Below are positions 25,625-37,528 of a DNA stretch of 45,532 nucleotides, in pieces. The stretch lies in NCBI GenBank assembly GCA_021816925.1, contig JAKAWQ010000025.1, forward strand, positions 1 to 45,532. Direction: 5' to 3'. The stretch is from Pseudomonadota bacterium. GTDB lineage: Bacteria > Pseudomonadota > Alphaproteobacteria > Acetobacterales > Acetobacteraceae. How positions within the stretch are numbered: the stretch's first letter is position 1; each line of letters begins with the position of its first letter. Below the pieces are notes generated by a model. That model was not told the origin of the DNA. It made no database searches and saw only the letters and a program-made list of their open reading frames with translations. Made by a program: the position numbers and the translations under genes.

Positions 25625-26737
25625 CTAGCCATCTTCGAGATGCAGCAACAAGGCCAGTGCCAGCATCAGGCCGGCGGCAGCAGGTGCCCACGCGGCAAGC
25701 AGGGGCGGCAGCGCGCCTGATTTTCCGTACTCGGCCGCGACCTTTGAAATGATGAAGAGCGCGAAACCGGCTGCGGCGCCGCTCAACAGCATTTCCGAAA
25801 CCCGGCCCCGTCGCGCCGGGCGCATCGAGAAGCCGGCGGCGACCAGGGACATCGTGCCGCAAAGAAGAGGCAGCGCAAGCAGGGTCTGGAAATAAAGCCG
25901 GTGCGCAACGGTCGAAAACCCGGACCGCGCCAGGAGCCCAATGAAGCCGGGAAGCTCCCAGACCGAGAGCGCATCGGGCGAGGCGAAGCTTTCCTGCACG
26001 CGTGCGATGGTGAGGTCGGTCGGCATCTGAACGGTGCCGGGCGGGCTTGGCAAATGCCCGGGTTCGAGAGTGCGCGCGCCGGTGAAGAGCCACGCACCCG
26101 GCAAAAGCGTGCCCTGCCGGGCTTGGATGCGCTCGAGCAGACGATCCTGGCGGCCGAGGCGGAACACGCTCACCTGCCGGGCCCGCAGGACCCTGCCGTG
26201 CACGGAGACCCCGGCGGCATGGATGATGGCGACCCCATCCGGGATCAGGCCGTTATCGGACTGGCGGAGCCAAAGCTGACCGCCGTTCAGGCTGAGCGGC
26301 CCGGCTCCGACCCTGAGATAGGCATTGTCGAGCGCGGTGGCGCGCGCGTACGTGACAGACGAGATCGGGCTGATGACCGCGGTGGCAAGCGCACCGATCG
26401 AGAGGGCGACCAGAAAGGGCGCGCCCAGGATCTGCCAGATCGAGACGCCGGCGGCGCGCGCGACGACCAGTTCGGAGGAGCGCGTGAGGCGCCAGAAGGC
26501 GTAAATCCCTCCGAGCAGGACAGCGAACGGGAGAATCTGCATCATCAGCCACGGCAGGCGCAAGGCCGCCATTTCGGACACGAGACCGAAGGTGGCCTTG
26601 GGCCGGGAGGCGGCACGCCGCAGGAGATCGATCAGATCGAAGAGCGAACCGAGCCCGGTCAGACCGGCCAACGCGGCTATTACCGCAAAGAGGAACTGGC
26701 GCGCGAAATAAGACGAGAGCGTGGAGGGAAATCTCAC
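25625..26737 (-). CDS. lptG: LPS export ABC permease LptG
   Basis: A 370-residue inner-membrane permease that, with LptF and LptB, extracts LPS from the inner membrane. It has three N-terminal and three C-terminal helices around a periplasmic beta-jellyroll domain. Family blocks include LPFAVLLGGIYAFWRLTRSSELVVARAAGVS and the C-terminal GFSMRPARRG. The GTG start overlaps the lptF stop by four bases (GTGA). LptD begins about 90 bases after its end. Confidence 0.92.
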   Translation of the reverse strand: MRFPSTLSSYFARQFLFAVIAALAGLTGLGSLFDLIDLLRRAASRPKATFGLVSEMAALRLPWLMMQILPFAVLLGGIYAFWRLTRSSELVVARAAGVSIWQILGAPFLVALSIGALATAVISPISSVTYARATALDNAYLRVGAGPLSLNGGQLWLRQSDNGLIPDGVAIIHAAGVSVHGRVLRARQVSVFRLGRQDRLLERIQARQGTLLPGAWLFTGARTLEPGHLPSPPGTVQMPTDLTIARVQESFASPDALSVWELPGFIGLLARSGFSTVAHRLYFQTLLALPLLCGTMSLVAAGFSMRPARRGRVSEMLLSGAAAGFALFIISKVAAEYGKSGALPPLLAAWAPAAAGLMLALALLLHLEDG

Positions 26738-27882
26738 GGGGTGCCGACCCTCGGTGAACGAAGAATCGCCGCGATCGAGATCTTGGGTCCGAGCAGCAGC
26801 CAGCCGGCGATCACACCAGGCAGGATGGCGTGCACCCAGATTAGCGGCATCAAGGACGGGTGGCGAGAGGCAAGGTCGGCGATCGCGAGCCCGACGGCGA
26901 GCAGGGCAGTGACGGCACCGATCGCCCCGATCGGCCGGAGGAACCCGCCGTGGCGGCGGAACGAGCCGGCGAGCACGGCATAGAGCCCGATCAAGGCAAA
27001 GGAGAACACGGTGAACGGGCTAGAGAGGCGCCGGTAGGCCTCGACACGGAACTTCGGCATGTCACGCCGGCTGACCGTGGCCGGATTCGGGTGCAGGAGC
27101 TGCCCGAGCGGCAGTTCGGAAGCGTCTCGGAAGCGCTGCTGACTGGACCTGGTGGCGGAAGCGAGATCGATCGTGTTTTCGGCGAAAGTGAGAACGTTCA
27201 AACGCCCCGTTCGGGGGTCAATGACCTGCCGGCTGCCGTTGAAAAGCATGACCTCGGGCCCACGCGGACCGTCCGCGATGCGTCCCGTCTCGGCGAGGAT
27301 CGTGGCTTGGTTGTTCGGGTCCCGGGCATCGTCCACGAGGATGCCGTGCAGCGTGCCGTTGAGATCGCGCTTGCGGACATAGACGGTGAAGTTGTTCGAG
27401 ATCGGGGTGAACACGCCCTCCTGGAGGAGAAACGCGGCGATGCGGTTGCGAATCTCGAACTGATATTGCCGAAAGGCGGAGATGCTGGCCGGCACGACGA
27501 CGAGATTGAGCCAGATGCAGGCGAGGAAGGAAAGACTTGCGAGCGCAAAGGCGGGCCGGGCGAGCGTGAAAGGTGAACAGCCCGCTGCACGCAGCGCCGT
27601 GAGCTCACGGTCTGCGGCGAGGCGCTGGTAGAGGAAGAGGATCACGATGAAGGTGGTGATCGGCAGGATCACCGCGACAAAGCTCGGGATGAGCAGGCCC
27701 GTGAGGCCGAGAAAGACGCCGAGACTGAGGCCACGATCGATAACCAGATCGAGGAAGCGGAGCGACTGGGTAAGCCAGATCAGTGCCGCAAGTCCGCCCG
27801 TGCTGATGATGAGCCCGGCGAGAAGCTGGCGGAAGAGGTAGCGGTCAAGCCGGCGGAGGAGGGGACGTCGGAAAACACGCAT
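26734..27882 (-). CDS. lptF: LPS export ABC permease LptF
   Basis: A 382-residue LptF. It has the same six-helix plus jellyroll layout as LptG, with LDRYLFRQLLAGLIIST, LPITTFIVILFLYQRLAADRELTALRAAGCS (the coupling region that contacts LptB) and the C-terminal RRHGGF stretch. It is the first gene of the LPS/outer-membrane operon. The 129 bases upstream, back to the LacI gene, contain several short hairpins (for example GCGGG/CCCGC) and presumably the promoter, though no clear -35/-10 pair is seen. Confidence 0.92.
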   Translation of the reverse strand: MRVFRRPLLRRLDRYLFRQLLAGLIISTGGLAALIWLTQSLRFLDLVIDRGLSLGVFLGLTGLLIPSFVAVILPITTFIVILFLYQRLAADRELTALRAAGCSPFTLARPAFALASLSFLACIWLNLVVVPASISAFRQYQFEIRNRIAAFLLQEGVFTPISNNFTVYVRKRDLNGTLHGILVDDARDPNNQATILAETGRIADGPRGPEVMLFNGSRQVIDPRTGRLNVLTFAENTIDLASATRSSQQRFRDASELPLGQLLHPNPATVSRRDMPKFRVEAYRRLSSPFTVFSFALIGLYAVLAGSFRRHGGFLRPIGAIGAVTALLAVGLAIADLASRHPSLMPLIWVHAILPGVIAGWLLLGPKISIAAILRSPRVGTP

Positions 27883-28011
27883 ACGGCAGGGTTTGGCCGG
27901 TTTCGGGGGGAGAAGTCTATCCCCGGGGCAACGGGCGGCGGAAGCCGGTACCGAAATGGCGGGCCCTGGCTCCCGCTTCGGCGACCAACCGGTGCGGTCG
28001 AACGGGCTGGC

Positions 28012-29097
28012 TTATGCGATCCTGCGGGTGTCGGCGTTCGCGGCGGGCTGCGCGGGCGGGGCGGTGGAGGCGCGCGACGCAAGCCGGATCTCGATACGCG
28101 TGGCGTGCGGCGGCGTCTCGCCGGCGAGGCGGGCGAGCACGTATTCGGCGGCCAATCGACCCATCTCGGCGGTCGGGATGTGAATCGTCGAGAGGCCGAT
28201 CTGCTCGGAGAACTCAAGGTCGTCGAAGCCGATCACGGAAAGCTCCGGCCCGACGCGGAGGCCGCGATCCCGCGCCTCGAACAACACACCATAGCCCAGG
28301 ATGTCGTTGCCGCAGACGATCGCGCTCGGCGGCCGCGGCAAGGCAAGAAGCGCGCCTAACCCGGAGCGGCCGCCGGCGATCGTGTAAGGCTCTTCAACGA
28401 TCGGCGGCTGCCAGCCGGGATCGCCCCCGGTGACTAACGTCTCCCGCACGCCGGCAATGCGACCGGCGGCCCGATCGTTGCCGGACGCGATGCCGGCCAC
28501 CATGCCGATGCGACGATGGCCGAGATCGAGAAGATGGTGCACGGCGAGCTGCGCAGCCTCGCGATTGTCGAAACCGACGCACGGATAAGGGCCGTCGGGG
28601 TCGAACACGCCTTGGTTCACGAAAGGCAAGCGATGGCGTTCGAGGGCGGTATAGGTCGCGGGCAGGTGCGAGGCGCCCATGTAGATGAGCCCGTCCACAC
28701 CACGGGTTATGAAGGCCTCAGTGAGATGGCGTTCGCGCTCGGCGTCGTAGCCGGTGGCACCGATCAGGAGCGTGAATCCCGCTGCCTCGAGCCGCGCCTG
28801 GATGGCCTCGAGCCCGCGGGCAAAGACGTTGTTCTGAATGGTCGGCACGATCGCCGCGACGGTCCAGGAGCGCTGCGCGGCGAGCATGCGTGCGGCAATG
28901 TTCGGCTTGTAGCGCAGCGTTGCCACCGCCATGCCGATCCGGGTACGCAACGAGACGCTCACCTTGCCCGGCATGTTGAGTGCGCGCGAGACGGTCGCAG
29001 TGGACACGCCCGCCAGCCGCGCCACATCGACAAGTGAACTCGTGTCCCCGCGCTTGCGCCGCCGGGCCGGACGCGGCGCGCCGTGCGATCGGTCCAA
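28012..29097 (-). CDS. LacI-family transcriptional regulator
   Basis: A sugar- or ligand-responsive repressor-type regulator. The helix-turn-helix and hinge are clear: SLVDVARLAGVSTATVSRALN, then VSVSLRTRI and YKPNIAARMLA. The periplasmic-binding-protein-like core follows, with AAIVPTIQNNVFA, RGVDGLIYMGA, CVGFDNREAAQLAVHHLLDLGHRRIGM and a GNDILGYGVL block. Start: no ATG or GTG lies close before the HTH. A TTG at 29097 with GGAGG 14 bases upstream is the best guess, giving 361 residues. No transport or catabolic operon is adjacent; it sits between ligA and lptF, so its targets are elsewhere or itself. A short palindrome lies just upstream. Confidence 0.85.
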   Translation of the reverse strand: MDRSHGAPRPARRRKRGDTSSLVDVARLAGVSTATVSRALNMPGKVSVSLRTRIGMAVATLRYKPNIAARMLAAQRSWTVAAIVPTIQNNVFARGLEAIQARLEAAGFTLLIGATGYDAERERHLTEAFITRGVDGLIYMGASHLPATYTALERHRLPFVNQGVFDPDGPYPCVGFDNREAAQLAVHHLLDLGHRRIGMVAGIASGNDRAAGRIAGVRETLVTGGDPGWQPPIVEEPYTIAGGRSGLGALLALPRPPSAIVCGNDILGYGVLFEARDRGLRVGPELSVIGFDDLEFSEQIGLSTIHIPTAEMGRLAAEYVLARLAGETPPHATRIEIRLASRASTAPPAQPAANADTRRIA

Positions 29098-29135
29098 TTC
29101 GATTCGTCTCGCCTCCTGGACCCGGACGGTCCTTC

Positions 29136-29149
29136 TGTAATGGCTTACA
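29136..29149. promoter_or_regulatory. Possible LacI-type operator
   Basis: TGTAA-TGGC-TTACA is a perfect 5-bp inverted repeat with a 4-base centre, about 40 bases before the proposed TTG start of the LacI-family gene. Its AT-rich arms stand out in this G+C-rich DNA. It could be an autoregulatory operator; LacI operators are usually longer with a central CG, so this is tentative. Confidence 0.35.
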
Positions 29150-29215
29150 GAGGCGTCCGGCTTCGCACAAGCCGGCTCCTCCCGACCGAGAGGCCGCACG
29201 GGCACGAGGGTCGCG

Positions 29216-33021
<3,806 letters not shown>

Positions 33022-33043
33022 CCGCGATCGGCAACGTCACCGA

Positions 33044-33880
33044 TCAGAAGATCGCGTTCCAGATGCCGCCAAGAAAGCCGGGACCGCCCTTCGGTGACGG
33101 GGCGTTGCTGGCAACGAGGCCGGCTTCGTGCAGGCGCGCATAGGCGTCCCGGTACCACTTGCTGCCCGGGTAATTATAGCCGAGCACGGCGCCGGCGTGC
33201 TGCGCCTCGGGCAGCATGCCGAGCTTGAGGTAGCATTCCACCAGCCGCTCGAGCGCCTCGGCCACGTGGTTGGTAGTCTGATAGTCCTGGACCACGCTCT
33301 TGAAGCGGCCGATGGCGGCAATGTAGTCGCGCTGACGCTCGTAATAACGGCCGATCATCATTTCGTGCCCGGCGAGATGGTCACGGCAAAGATCGATCTT
33401 CAGGCGCGCATCATTGGCGTAGGCGCTGCCCGGAAAGCGGTTCGCCACCTCCTGTAACGCCGCGATCGCCTCGCGCGTGGTCTTCTGGTCGCGGGCGATG
33501 TCGGAGATTTGCTCATAATAGCAGAGCGCCCGCAGGTAGTACGCGTAGGCAATGTCAGGGTTGGCGGGATGGAGCTGGACGAAGCGATCGAGTGCACCGA
33601 TCGCACCCGTATAGTCCTGCTGCAGATACGCGGCGTAACCGTGCATCAACTGGGCGTTGGTGGTCCAGGGCGAGAACGGGAAATTCTCCTCGACACTATC
33701 GAAACTGTCGATCGCGAGCCGGTAGTCTCCCGAATTCATGTGCGCTACGCCCTCGTTGTAGAGGCCCTCGGCAGTGACCGGACTGGCGGGTTTGGTCGTG
33801 GTTGGGCCGCCGCCGAAGAGGCCGCAGCCGCCAAGCAGGAGCGGGATGAGAAGGGCGAGGAGTGTAAGACGAGGATGCAT
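33044..33880 (-). CDS. bamD: Outer-membrane assembly lipoprotein BamD
   Basis: A 278-residue lipoprotein of the BAM complex that inserts outer-membrane proteins. The ATG at 33880 gives a lipoprotein signal ending LLLGGC with lipidated Cys19. TPR-like helices follow: LYNEGVAHMNSGDYRLAIDSFDSVEENFPFSPWTTNA in family style, IGALDRFVQLHP, YAYYLRALCYYEQI and the HEMMIGRYYERQRDYIAAIGRF block. The C-terminal tail is Gly/Pro-rich. In relatives lpxC usually stands upstream; here the upstream gene is an oxidoreductase fusion, so the cell-envelope cluster is broken at this point. Confidence 0.93.
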   Translation of the reverse strand: MHPRLTLLALLIPLLLGGCGLFGGGPTTTKPASPVTAEGLYNEGVAHMNSGDYRLAIDSFDSVEENFPFSPWTTNAQLMHGYAAYLQQDYTGAIGALDRFVQLHPANPDIAYAYYLRALCYYEQISDIARDQKTTREAIAALQEVANRFPGSAYANDARLKIDLCRDHLAGHEMMIGRYYERQRDYIAAIGRFKSVVQDYQTTNHVAEALERLVECYLKLGMLPEAQHAGAVLGYNYPGSKWYRDAYARLHEAGLVASNAPSPKGGPGFLGGIWNAIF

Positions 33881-33907
33881 CCGCGGAACCTTGGGGAAGG
33901 GAGGCCG

Positions 33908-33939
33908 CTTATAGCACGACCCCGATCGCGGCAATCGGG
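33908..33939 (-). terminator. Hairpin ending the fusion gene, with a bamD -10-like box
   Basis: After the oxidoreductase stop (33975), CCCGAT and ATCGGG form a 6-bp stem with a 7-base loop (33921-33939). Immediately beyond, TATAAG (33908-33913, minus strand) is a good -10-like box about 27 bases before the bamD ATG. The nearest -35-like TTGCCG is inside the hairpin at a short 15-base spacing, so the promoter is tentative. Confidence 0.35.
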
Positions 33940-33974
33940 CAGGCGCGTGCCGGGAGAAGTTCGCAGGCGGAGCC

Positions 33975-36866
33975 TCAGGCACGCGCCGCGAGCCGTTCGA
34001 GGGTAAAAGCGGGCGTTACCGGCCGGCCGGTGCGAATCGCCTCGGCGGTGAGCCGGCCCATCACGGGGCCGAGCGTGTACGCGTTGGCGGCGAGTGCGTT
34101 GAAGAAGCCCCGCGCGCCCGGCGCTTCGCCGAGAATTGGCGCGGCGTCTATTTCGGGGGCGAGGCCGGTCCAGGCGCGAATCGCGGTGAGGCCGGCGAGC
34201 AAGGGAAGCGCGCGCGCCGCGACCCAGAGATTGGCCTCGATGTTGCGGCGGCGATTGCGCGTGGCGCCGGTCGCGGGATCGTAGTCGCCGAACCAGCCGC
34301 CGCCGATCAGGATGCCGCCACTTGCCTGCTGCTTGAGCGAGAGATGCCGTTGCGCAAGCAACACGAGATGCCCCATGACGGGTGGGACCGGCGCGGTCAC
34401 GATCACCTGCTGGACTGTGCCGGTGACGGGCACGGCGAGCCCGGCCTGCGCCGCGATCGTCTGGCCGTACGGACCAGTGGCGTTGATCACGCGGCCGGCG
34501 CGGATCGGGCCGCTGGTGGTCTCGGCCTGCCACGCGCTGCCGGCGCGGGAGAGCGCTCCGACCTCCACCCCGGAAAGGAGGCGCGCTCCCGCCTTTTCGG
34601 CAAGCTGGCGCAGCGCCGCACTGCCGCGCAGCGGATCACCGTAGCCCTCGCCAGGACAGAAATCCGCGCCGAGCAGCCCGGGCGAAAGAGCGGGGGCAAG
34701 AGCACGAAGCTCGTTCGCGCCGATCAGCCGGCTGGCGACGCCGTGCCGGTTCTCCATTGCGACCTTGGCGGCGAGCCAGCGCATGCCCGCCTCGTCCTCG
34801 GCCACCATCAGCCCGCCCTCGGCAACGATGCCGAGGGACTCGCCTGCGGCCGCAGCGATCTCCTTCCAGAGCGCGATGCTCTCCGGGCCGAGCGGAAGGG
34901 TCGCGGCGGCGGGTCCGCCATCCGCCGGGCCGGATTCGGAAAAATCATAAGCTAGGAGCTGGACATGCAGGCTGCCGGCATTTGCGGTGCTCGCGGTCAT
35001 CGCGAAGTCGTCGCGCTCGGCAACCAGGACGTCGATACCTTCGCGGGCGAGGTAGTAGGCGGTGGCGAGGCCGACGATGCCACCGCCGACGACGAGCACG
35101 TCCGCCGTGCGCGAGGCGGCCTCCGGACCGGCGGCACGCGCGAGGGTAGGACGGGCCGGTGGCGTCGGGATCGGGATGTGCTCGGCCTCGAATTCCGGCG
35201 CGGGAAACATCAGCGGGGCGATCGGCACGGGGCGCACGGGCGGGCGCGGCGCGGCGAACGAAAAGGGCTCGGGCGCCGCGGGGCAAAGCCGAGCGATGGT
35301 GGCTGCGCAGAAGCGGCCCTGGCACGGCCCCATGCCGGCGCGCGTGGCGCGTTTGAGGGCGGGAAGGGAACGAAAGCCGCATGCGATCTCAGCGCGCAGC
35401 CGGCCCGCGGTGATTTCCTCGCAGCGGCAGACGACCGTGTCGTCGGGAAGGTGCGCAAAGTCGAAGCGGGGCGGGGCGAAAAGTCGCCAGAGCGCGCGCT
35501 GGAAGGCTTCTGCGCGGGCCAAGGCGCGGCGCGTGTCGCCCTTCGCAGGCACGGCAAAGCCGAGATCACGCGCCGCGGCAAGCCCGGCGAGCCGGCCGCG
35601 CGCAGCGGCGATGCGTGCGCCGCCGAAGGCGGCGCCGTCGCCGACCGCAAACACCGCGGGGAGGTTCGTCCGGCCTTCTTCGTCGGTCACGGTCGCCAGG
35701 TGGCCGAGCCCGACATCGACGAATCGGTGTGCGCAGCCAAGCGCGCGCGCGAGCGCGGTCTCGGGCTGAAACCCTGCATTGAGCGCGAGCAGGCTGATCT
35801 CGATGCGGCGCTCGCCGGCCGGCGTCGCGATGCGCACGGCGCTCGCGCGCTCTGTCCCTTCGATTGCGGCGATTTGGCTCCCCCAAAGAACGGGCACCTT
35901 CGCCCGGCGGAGCCGCAGCAGGTGAGAGAAGCCGGCGCCGAGGAGATCAGGCGCGGCACGGGAGAGCATAAGCATCTGCCAGAGCACGCTTGCGCCCGGG
36001 CGAGGCGCCACCTCCACCACGCCCGCAAGCCTGACGCCGGAGGCGAGCAATTCAGCCGCAAGCTGGAAATTGAGCGGGCCATTGCCGCCGATGAGCACGG
36101 GTTCAGCGGGGCAGACACGCTGGGCGCGGGCGAGAGTTTGCAGCGCCCCGGTCGTGAGGACGCCGGGGAGCGTCCACCCCGGCACGGGCACCGGGCGCTC
36201 GAGCGCACCGGGCGCAAGGATGAGCCGGCGCGGGTGGAAGACGACCTCCCGGCCGCGTACCAGCGCTGCGATCTCGTCCGGGGCAAAGGCGCCCCAGGCC
36301 AGCGCGCCCGTTTCGATCGCGACCGCCGCCGCTGCAGCGGCGGCGCGCAAGGCATCGCCCTCGCGGAACTGGGCGTCGGGCGCGCGCGCGAGATGGCTCG
36401 CGGCCAGCGGTTTGAAATATTGTCCGCCCGGCTTTTCGCGCTCGTCGAGAAGGATGACCGAGGCACCCGCGTTCCGCGCGGCGACCGCAGCCGAAAGGCC
36501 GGCCGGTCCGGCGCCGATGACGAGGATGTCGGGACGCTCCTCGGCGGGTTCCGGGCTGGCCGGGAGGGCAAGCGGGACTGGTTTGTCCGGAAAGCTGCCG
36601 CTCACCTCCATGCCCGGCGCGGCGCGGACGAGGCAGGCACGCTCTGCCCCCCGGCCGTCGATGCTGACCAGGCAGTCGAAGCAAGCGCCGATGCCGCAAT
36701 GGAGGCCACGCGGGCTGCCGTGTGCGGTGCGGCGGAACTGCAGATACCCGGCCGCTGAAAGCGCCGCGGCAATGCTCTCGCCTTCGAGTGCGGTGATCTC
36801 CTTCCCCTCGAAGCGAAAGGCAATCGATCGACCGACTGGGCGGAAATCGGGATGGCTAAGGCGCAT
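33975..36866 (-). CDS. Triple-fusion FAD dehydrogenase: HcnA-, HcnB- and HcnC/opine-oxidase-like domains in one chain
   Basis: A 963-residue protein from ATG 36866. Residues 1-95 are a [2Fe-2S] ferredoxin-like domain with C57, C62, C65 and C78. Residues 113-440 are a pyridine-nucleotide-disulfide-type FAD domain (VIGAGPAGLSAAVAARNAGA; VFAVGDGAAFGGARIAA). Residues 478-530 hold a BFD-like [2Fe-2S] site (C480-x-C482, C515, C520). From about 588 to the end is a DAO-type FAD domain (VVGGGIVGLATAYYLAREG; TGLAPEIDAAPILG). These are the three parts of hydrogen cyanide synthase and opine/octopine oxidases (A, B, C), normally on separate chains. The first half also resembles the alpha subunit of heterotetrameric sarcosine oxidase. 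It probably oxidises a secondary amine or imino acid such as proline-, sarcosine- or opine-like compounds. Cellular role unproven. Confidence 0.85.
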   Translation of the reverse strand: MRLSHPDFRPVGRSIAFRFEGKEITALEGESIAAALSAAGYLQFRRTAHGSPRGLHCGIGACFDCLVSIDGRGAERACLVRAAPGMEVSGSFPDKPVPLALPASPEPAEERPDILVIGAGPAGLSAAVAARNAGASVILLDEREKPGGQYFKPLAASHLARAPDAQFREGDALRAAAAAAAVAIETGALAWGAFAPDEIAALVRGREVVFHPRRLILAPGALERPVPVPGWTLPGVLTTGALQTLARAQRVCPAEPVLIGGNGPLNFQLAAELLASGVRLAGVVEVAPRPGASVLWQMLMLSRAAPDLLGAGFSHLLRLRRAKVPVLWGSQIAAIEGTERASAVRIATPAGERRIEISLLALNAGFQPETALARALGCAHRFVDVGLGHLATVTDEEGRTNLPAVFAVGDGAAFGGARIAAARGRLAGLAAARDLGFAVPAKGDTRRALARAEAFQRALWRLFAPPRFDFAHLPDDTVVCRCEEITAGRLRAEIACGFRSLPALKRATRAGMGPCQGRFCAATIARLCPAAPEPFSFAAPRPPVRPVPIAPLMFPAPEFEAEHIPIPTPPARPTLARAAGPEAASRTADVLVVGGGIVGLATAYYLAREGIDVLVAERDDFAMTASTANAGSLHVQLLAYDFSESGPADGGPAAATLPLGPESIALWKEIAAAAGESLGIVAEGGLMVAEDEAGMRWLAAKVAMENRHGVASRLIGANELRALAPALSPGLLGADFCPGEGYGDPLRGSAALRQLAEKAGARLLSGVEVGALSRAGSAWQAETTSGPIRAGRVINATGPYGQTIAAQAGLAVPVTGTVQQVIVTAPVPPVMGHLVLLAQRHLSLKQQASGGILIGGGWFGDYDPATGATRNRRRNIEANLWVAARALPLLAGLTAIRAWTGLAPEIDAAPILGEAPGARGFFNALAANAYTLGPVMGRLTAEAIRTGRPVTPAFTLERLAARA

Positions 36867-36946
36867 GGAGGGACACGCGTTCGGACGCCGGGGCGGCAAA
36901 CTGCCAGAGCGGCCGGCAGGCGCAAGCAGCGGTCGGGTCCGGGGAA

Positions 36947-37153
36947 CTACTCCGGGCCACCCTCGGGTCGGCTCGGCGCAAGACGCAGCACGCTGCCGTC
37001 GGGCCTCGCGATCTCGATGATCGTTTCCAGCCGCACAAGGCGCGCCTGATGGTCCTCGACCTTGCCGGCCAGCGCCTTCACCCCTTCGGAGAGCGCACCG
37101 ACCCGCTCCGCAAGCGCGGCCAGCCGCGCGAGCCGGTCGAACCAGTCGGTCAC
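36947..37153 (-). CDS. Small coiled-coil protein, partner of an RHH protein
   Basis: A 68-residue protein, not recognised. Residues 5-46 have a heptad-like spacing of Leu/Val/Ala (RLARLAALAERVGALSEGV, then KALAGKVEDHQARLVRLE), predicted coiled coil. A polar Pro-rich tail follows. The ATG overlaps the stop of the upstream RHH gene by four bases, so the two are co-translated and probably work together. It has no export signal. It may be a dimerising partner of the DNA-binding protein, or a component of a mobilisation or partition-like unit. Confidence 0.65.
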   Translation of the reverse strand: MTDWFDRLARLAALAERVGALSEGVKALAGKVEDHQARLVRLETIIEIARPDGSVLRLAPSRPEGGPE

Positions 37154-37419
37154 GCCGCAACGATCCGGGCGAGAGCCGCAATGGCACCGTCGAGATCGGC
37201 CTCCATGCGCGCGATCAGAGCATCCGCTTGGCGGAGCGGCGCATCGTCACCAGCCCCCGCCGGAGCGCCTGCTTTAAGCGCGCAACCGCGCAGATACGCG
37301 CTGATCGAAAGGCCCGCTTCCTTGGCCATCCGCGCGACCTCCTGGGCTTCGGCTTCGCTCACCAAGGCCGTCAGGCGTGTGGTGCGGCCGGCCGACGGCG
37401 GCGTCAGGGCAAGACTCAT
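37150..37419 (-). CDS. Ribbon-helix-helix DNA-binding protein, MobC-like
   Basis: An 89-residue protein. The region TTRLTALVSEAEAQEVARMA, then KEAGLSISAYLRGCAL, is the beta-helix-helix pattern of RHH proteins and is closest in style to plasmid mobilisation accessory proteins (MobC). The C-terminal part is a helix (ADALIARMEADLDGAIAALARI). No relaxase is nearby, so this is either a mobilisation relic or a chromosomal regulator. It is expressed ahead of the coiled-coil gene from a promoter that contains a palindrome, which suggests autorepression. Confidence 0.68.
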   Translation of the reverse strand: MSLALTPPSAGRTTRLTALVSEAEAQEVARMAKEAGLSISAYLRGCALKAGAPAGAGDDAPLRQADALIARMEADLDGAIAALARIVAA

Positions 37420-37441
37420 GGCGGTGCCTCAGGATCCTTGT

Positions 37442-37474
37442 GCTATAGTTACACATGCACCTGCGCATGTTCAA
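37442..37474 (-). promoter_or_regulatory. Promoter with embedded operator for the RHH/coiled-coil pair
   Basis: On the minus strand TTGAAC (37469-37474) is a -35-like box. AACTAT (37445-37450) lies 18 bases further as a modest -10, with TATAGC just beyond. Between them sits ACATGC-acctgc-GCATGT (37453-37470), a perfect 6-bp inverted repeat. An inverted repeat filling the spacer is the usual place for an autoregulatory RHH operator. The transcript would start about 20 bases before the ATG at 37419. Confidence 0.5.
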
Positions 37475-37510
37475 CTGCCGTGTTGCAGCCGGCTGCGCCG
37501 CCGTTGCATC

Positions 37511-37525
37511 GCCGGCCGGGCCGGC
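37511..37525 (-). terminator. Hairpin just after tam
   Basis: GCCGGCC-g-GGCCGGC, a perfect 7-bp inverted repeat around one base (so the inner pairs must open to form a loop), begins 4 bases after the tam stop. A second palindrome, GCAGCCGGCTGC (37485-37496), lies between it and the RHH promoter. It may insulate the RHH unit from tam transcription. Confidence 0.4.
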
Positions 37526-37528
37526 TCC

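Noticed and set aside
36947-37419. Classical toxin-antitoxin pair
   Set aside because: The second protein has no resemblance to RelE, MazF, VapC or other toxin folds; it reads as a plain coiled coil.
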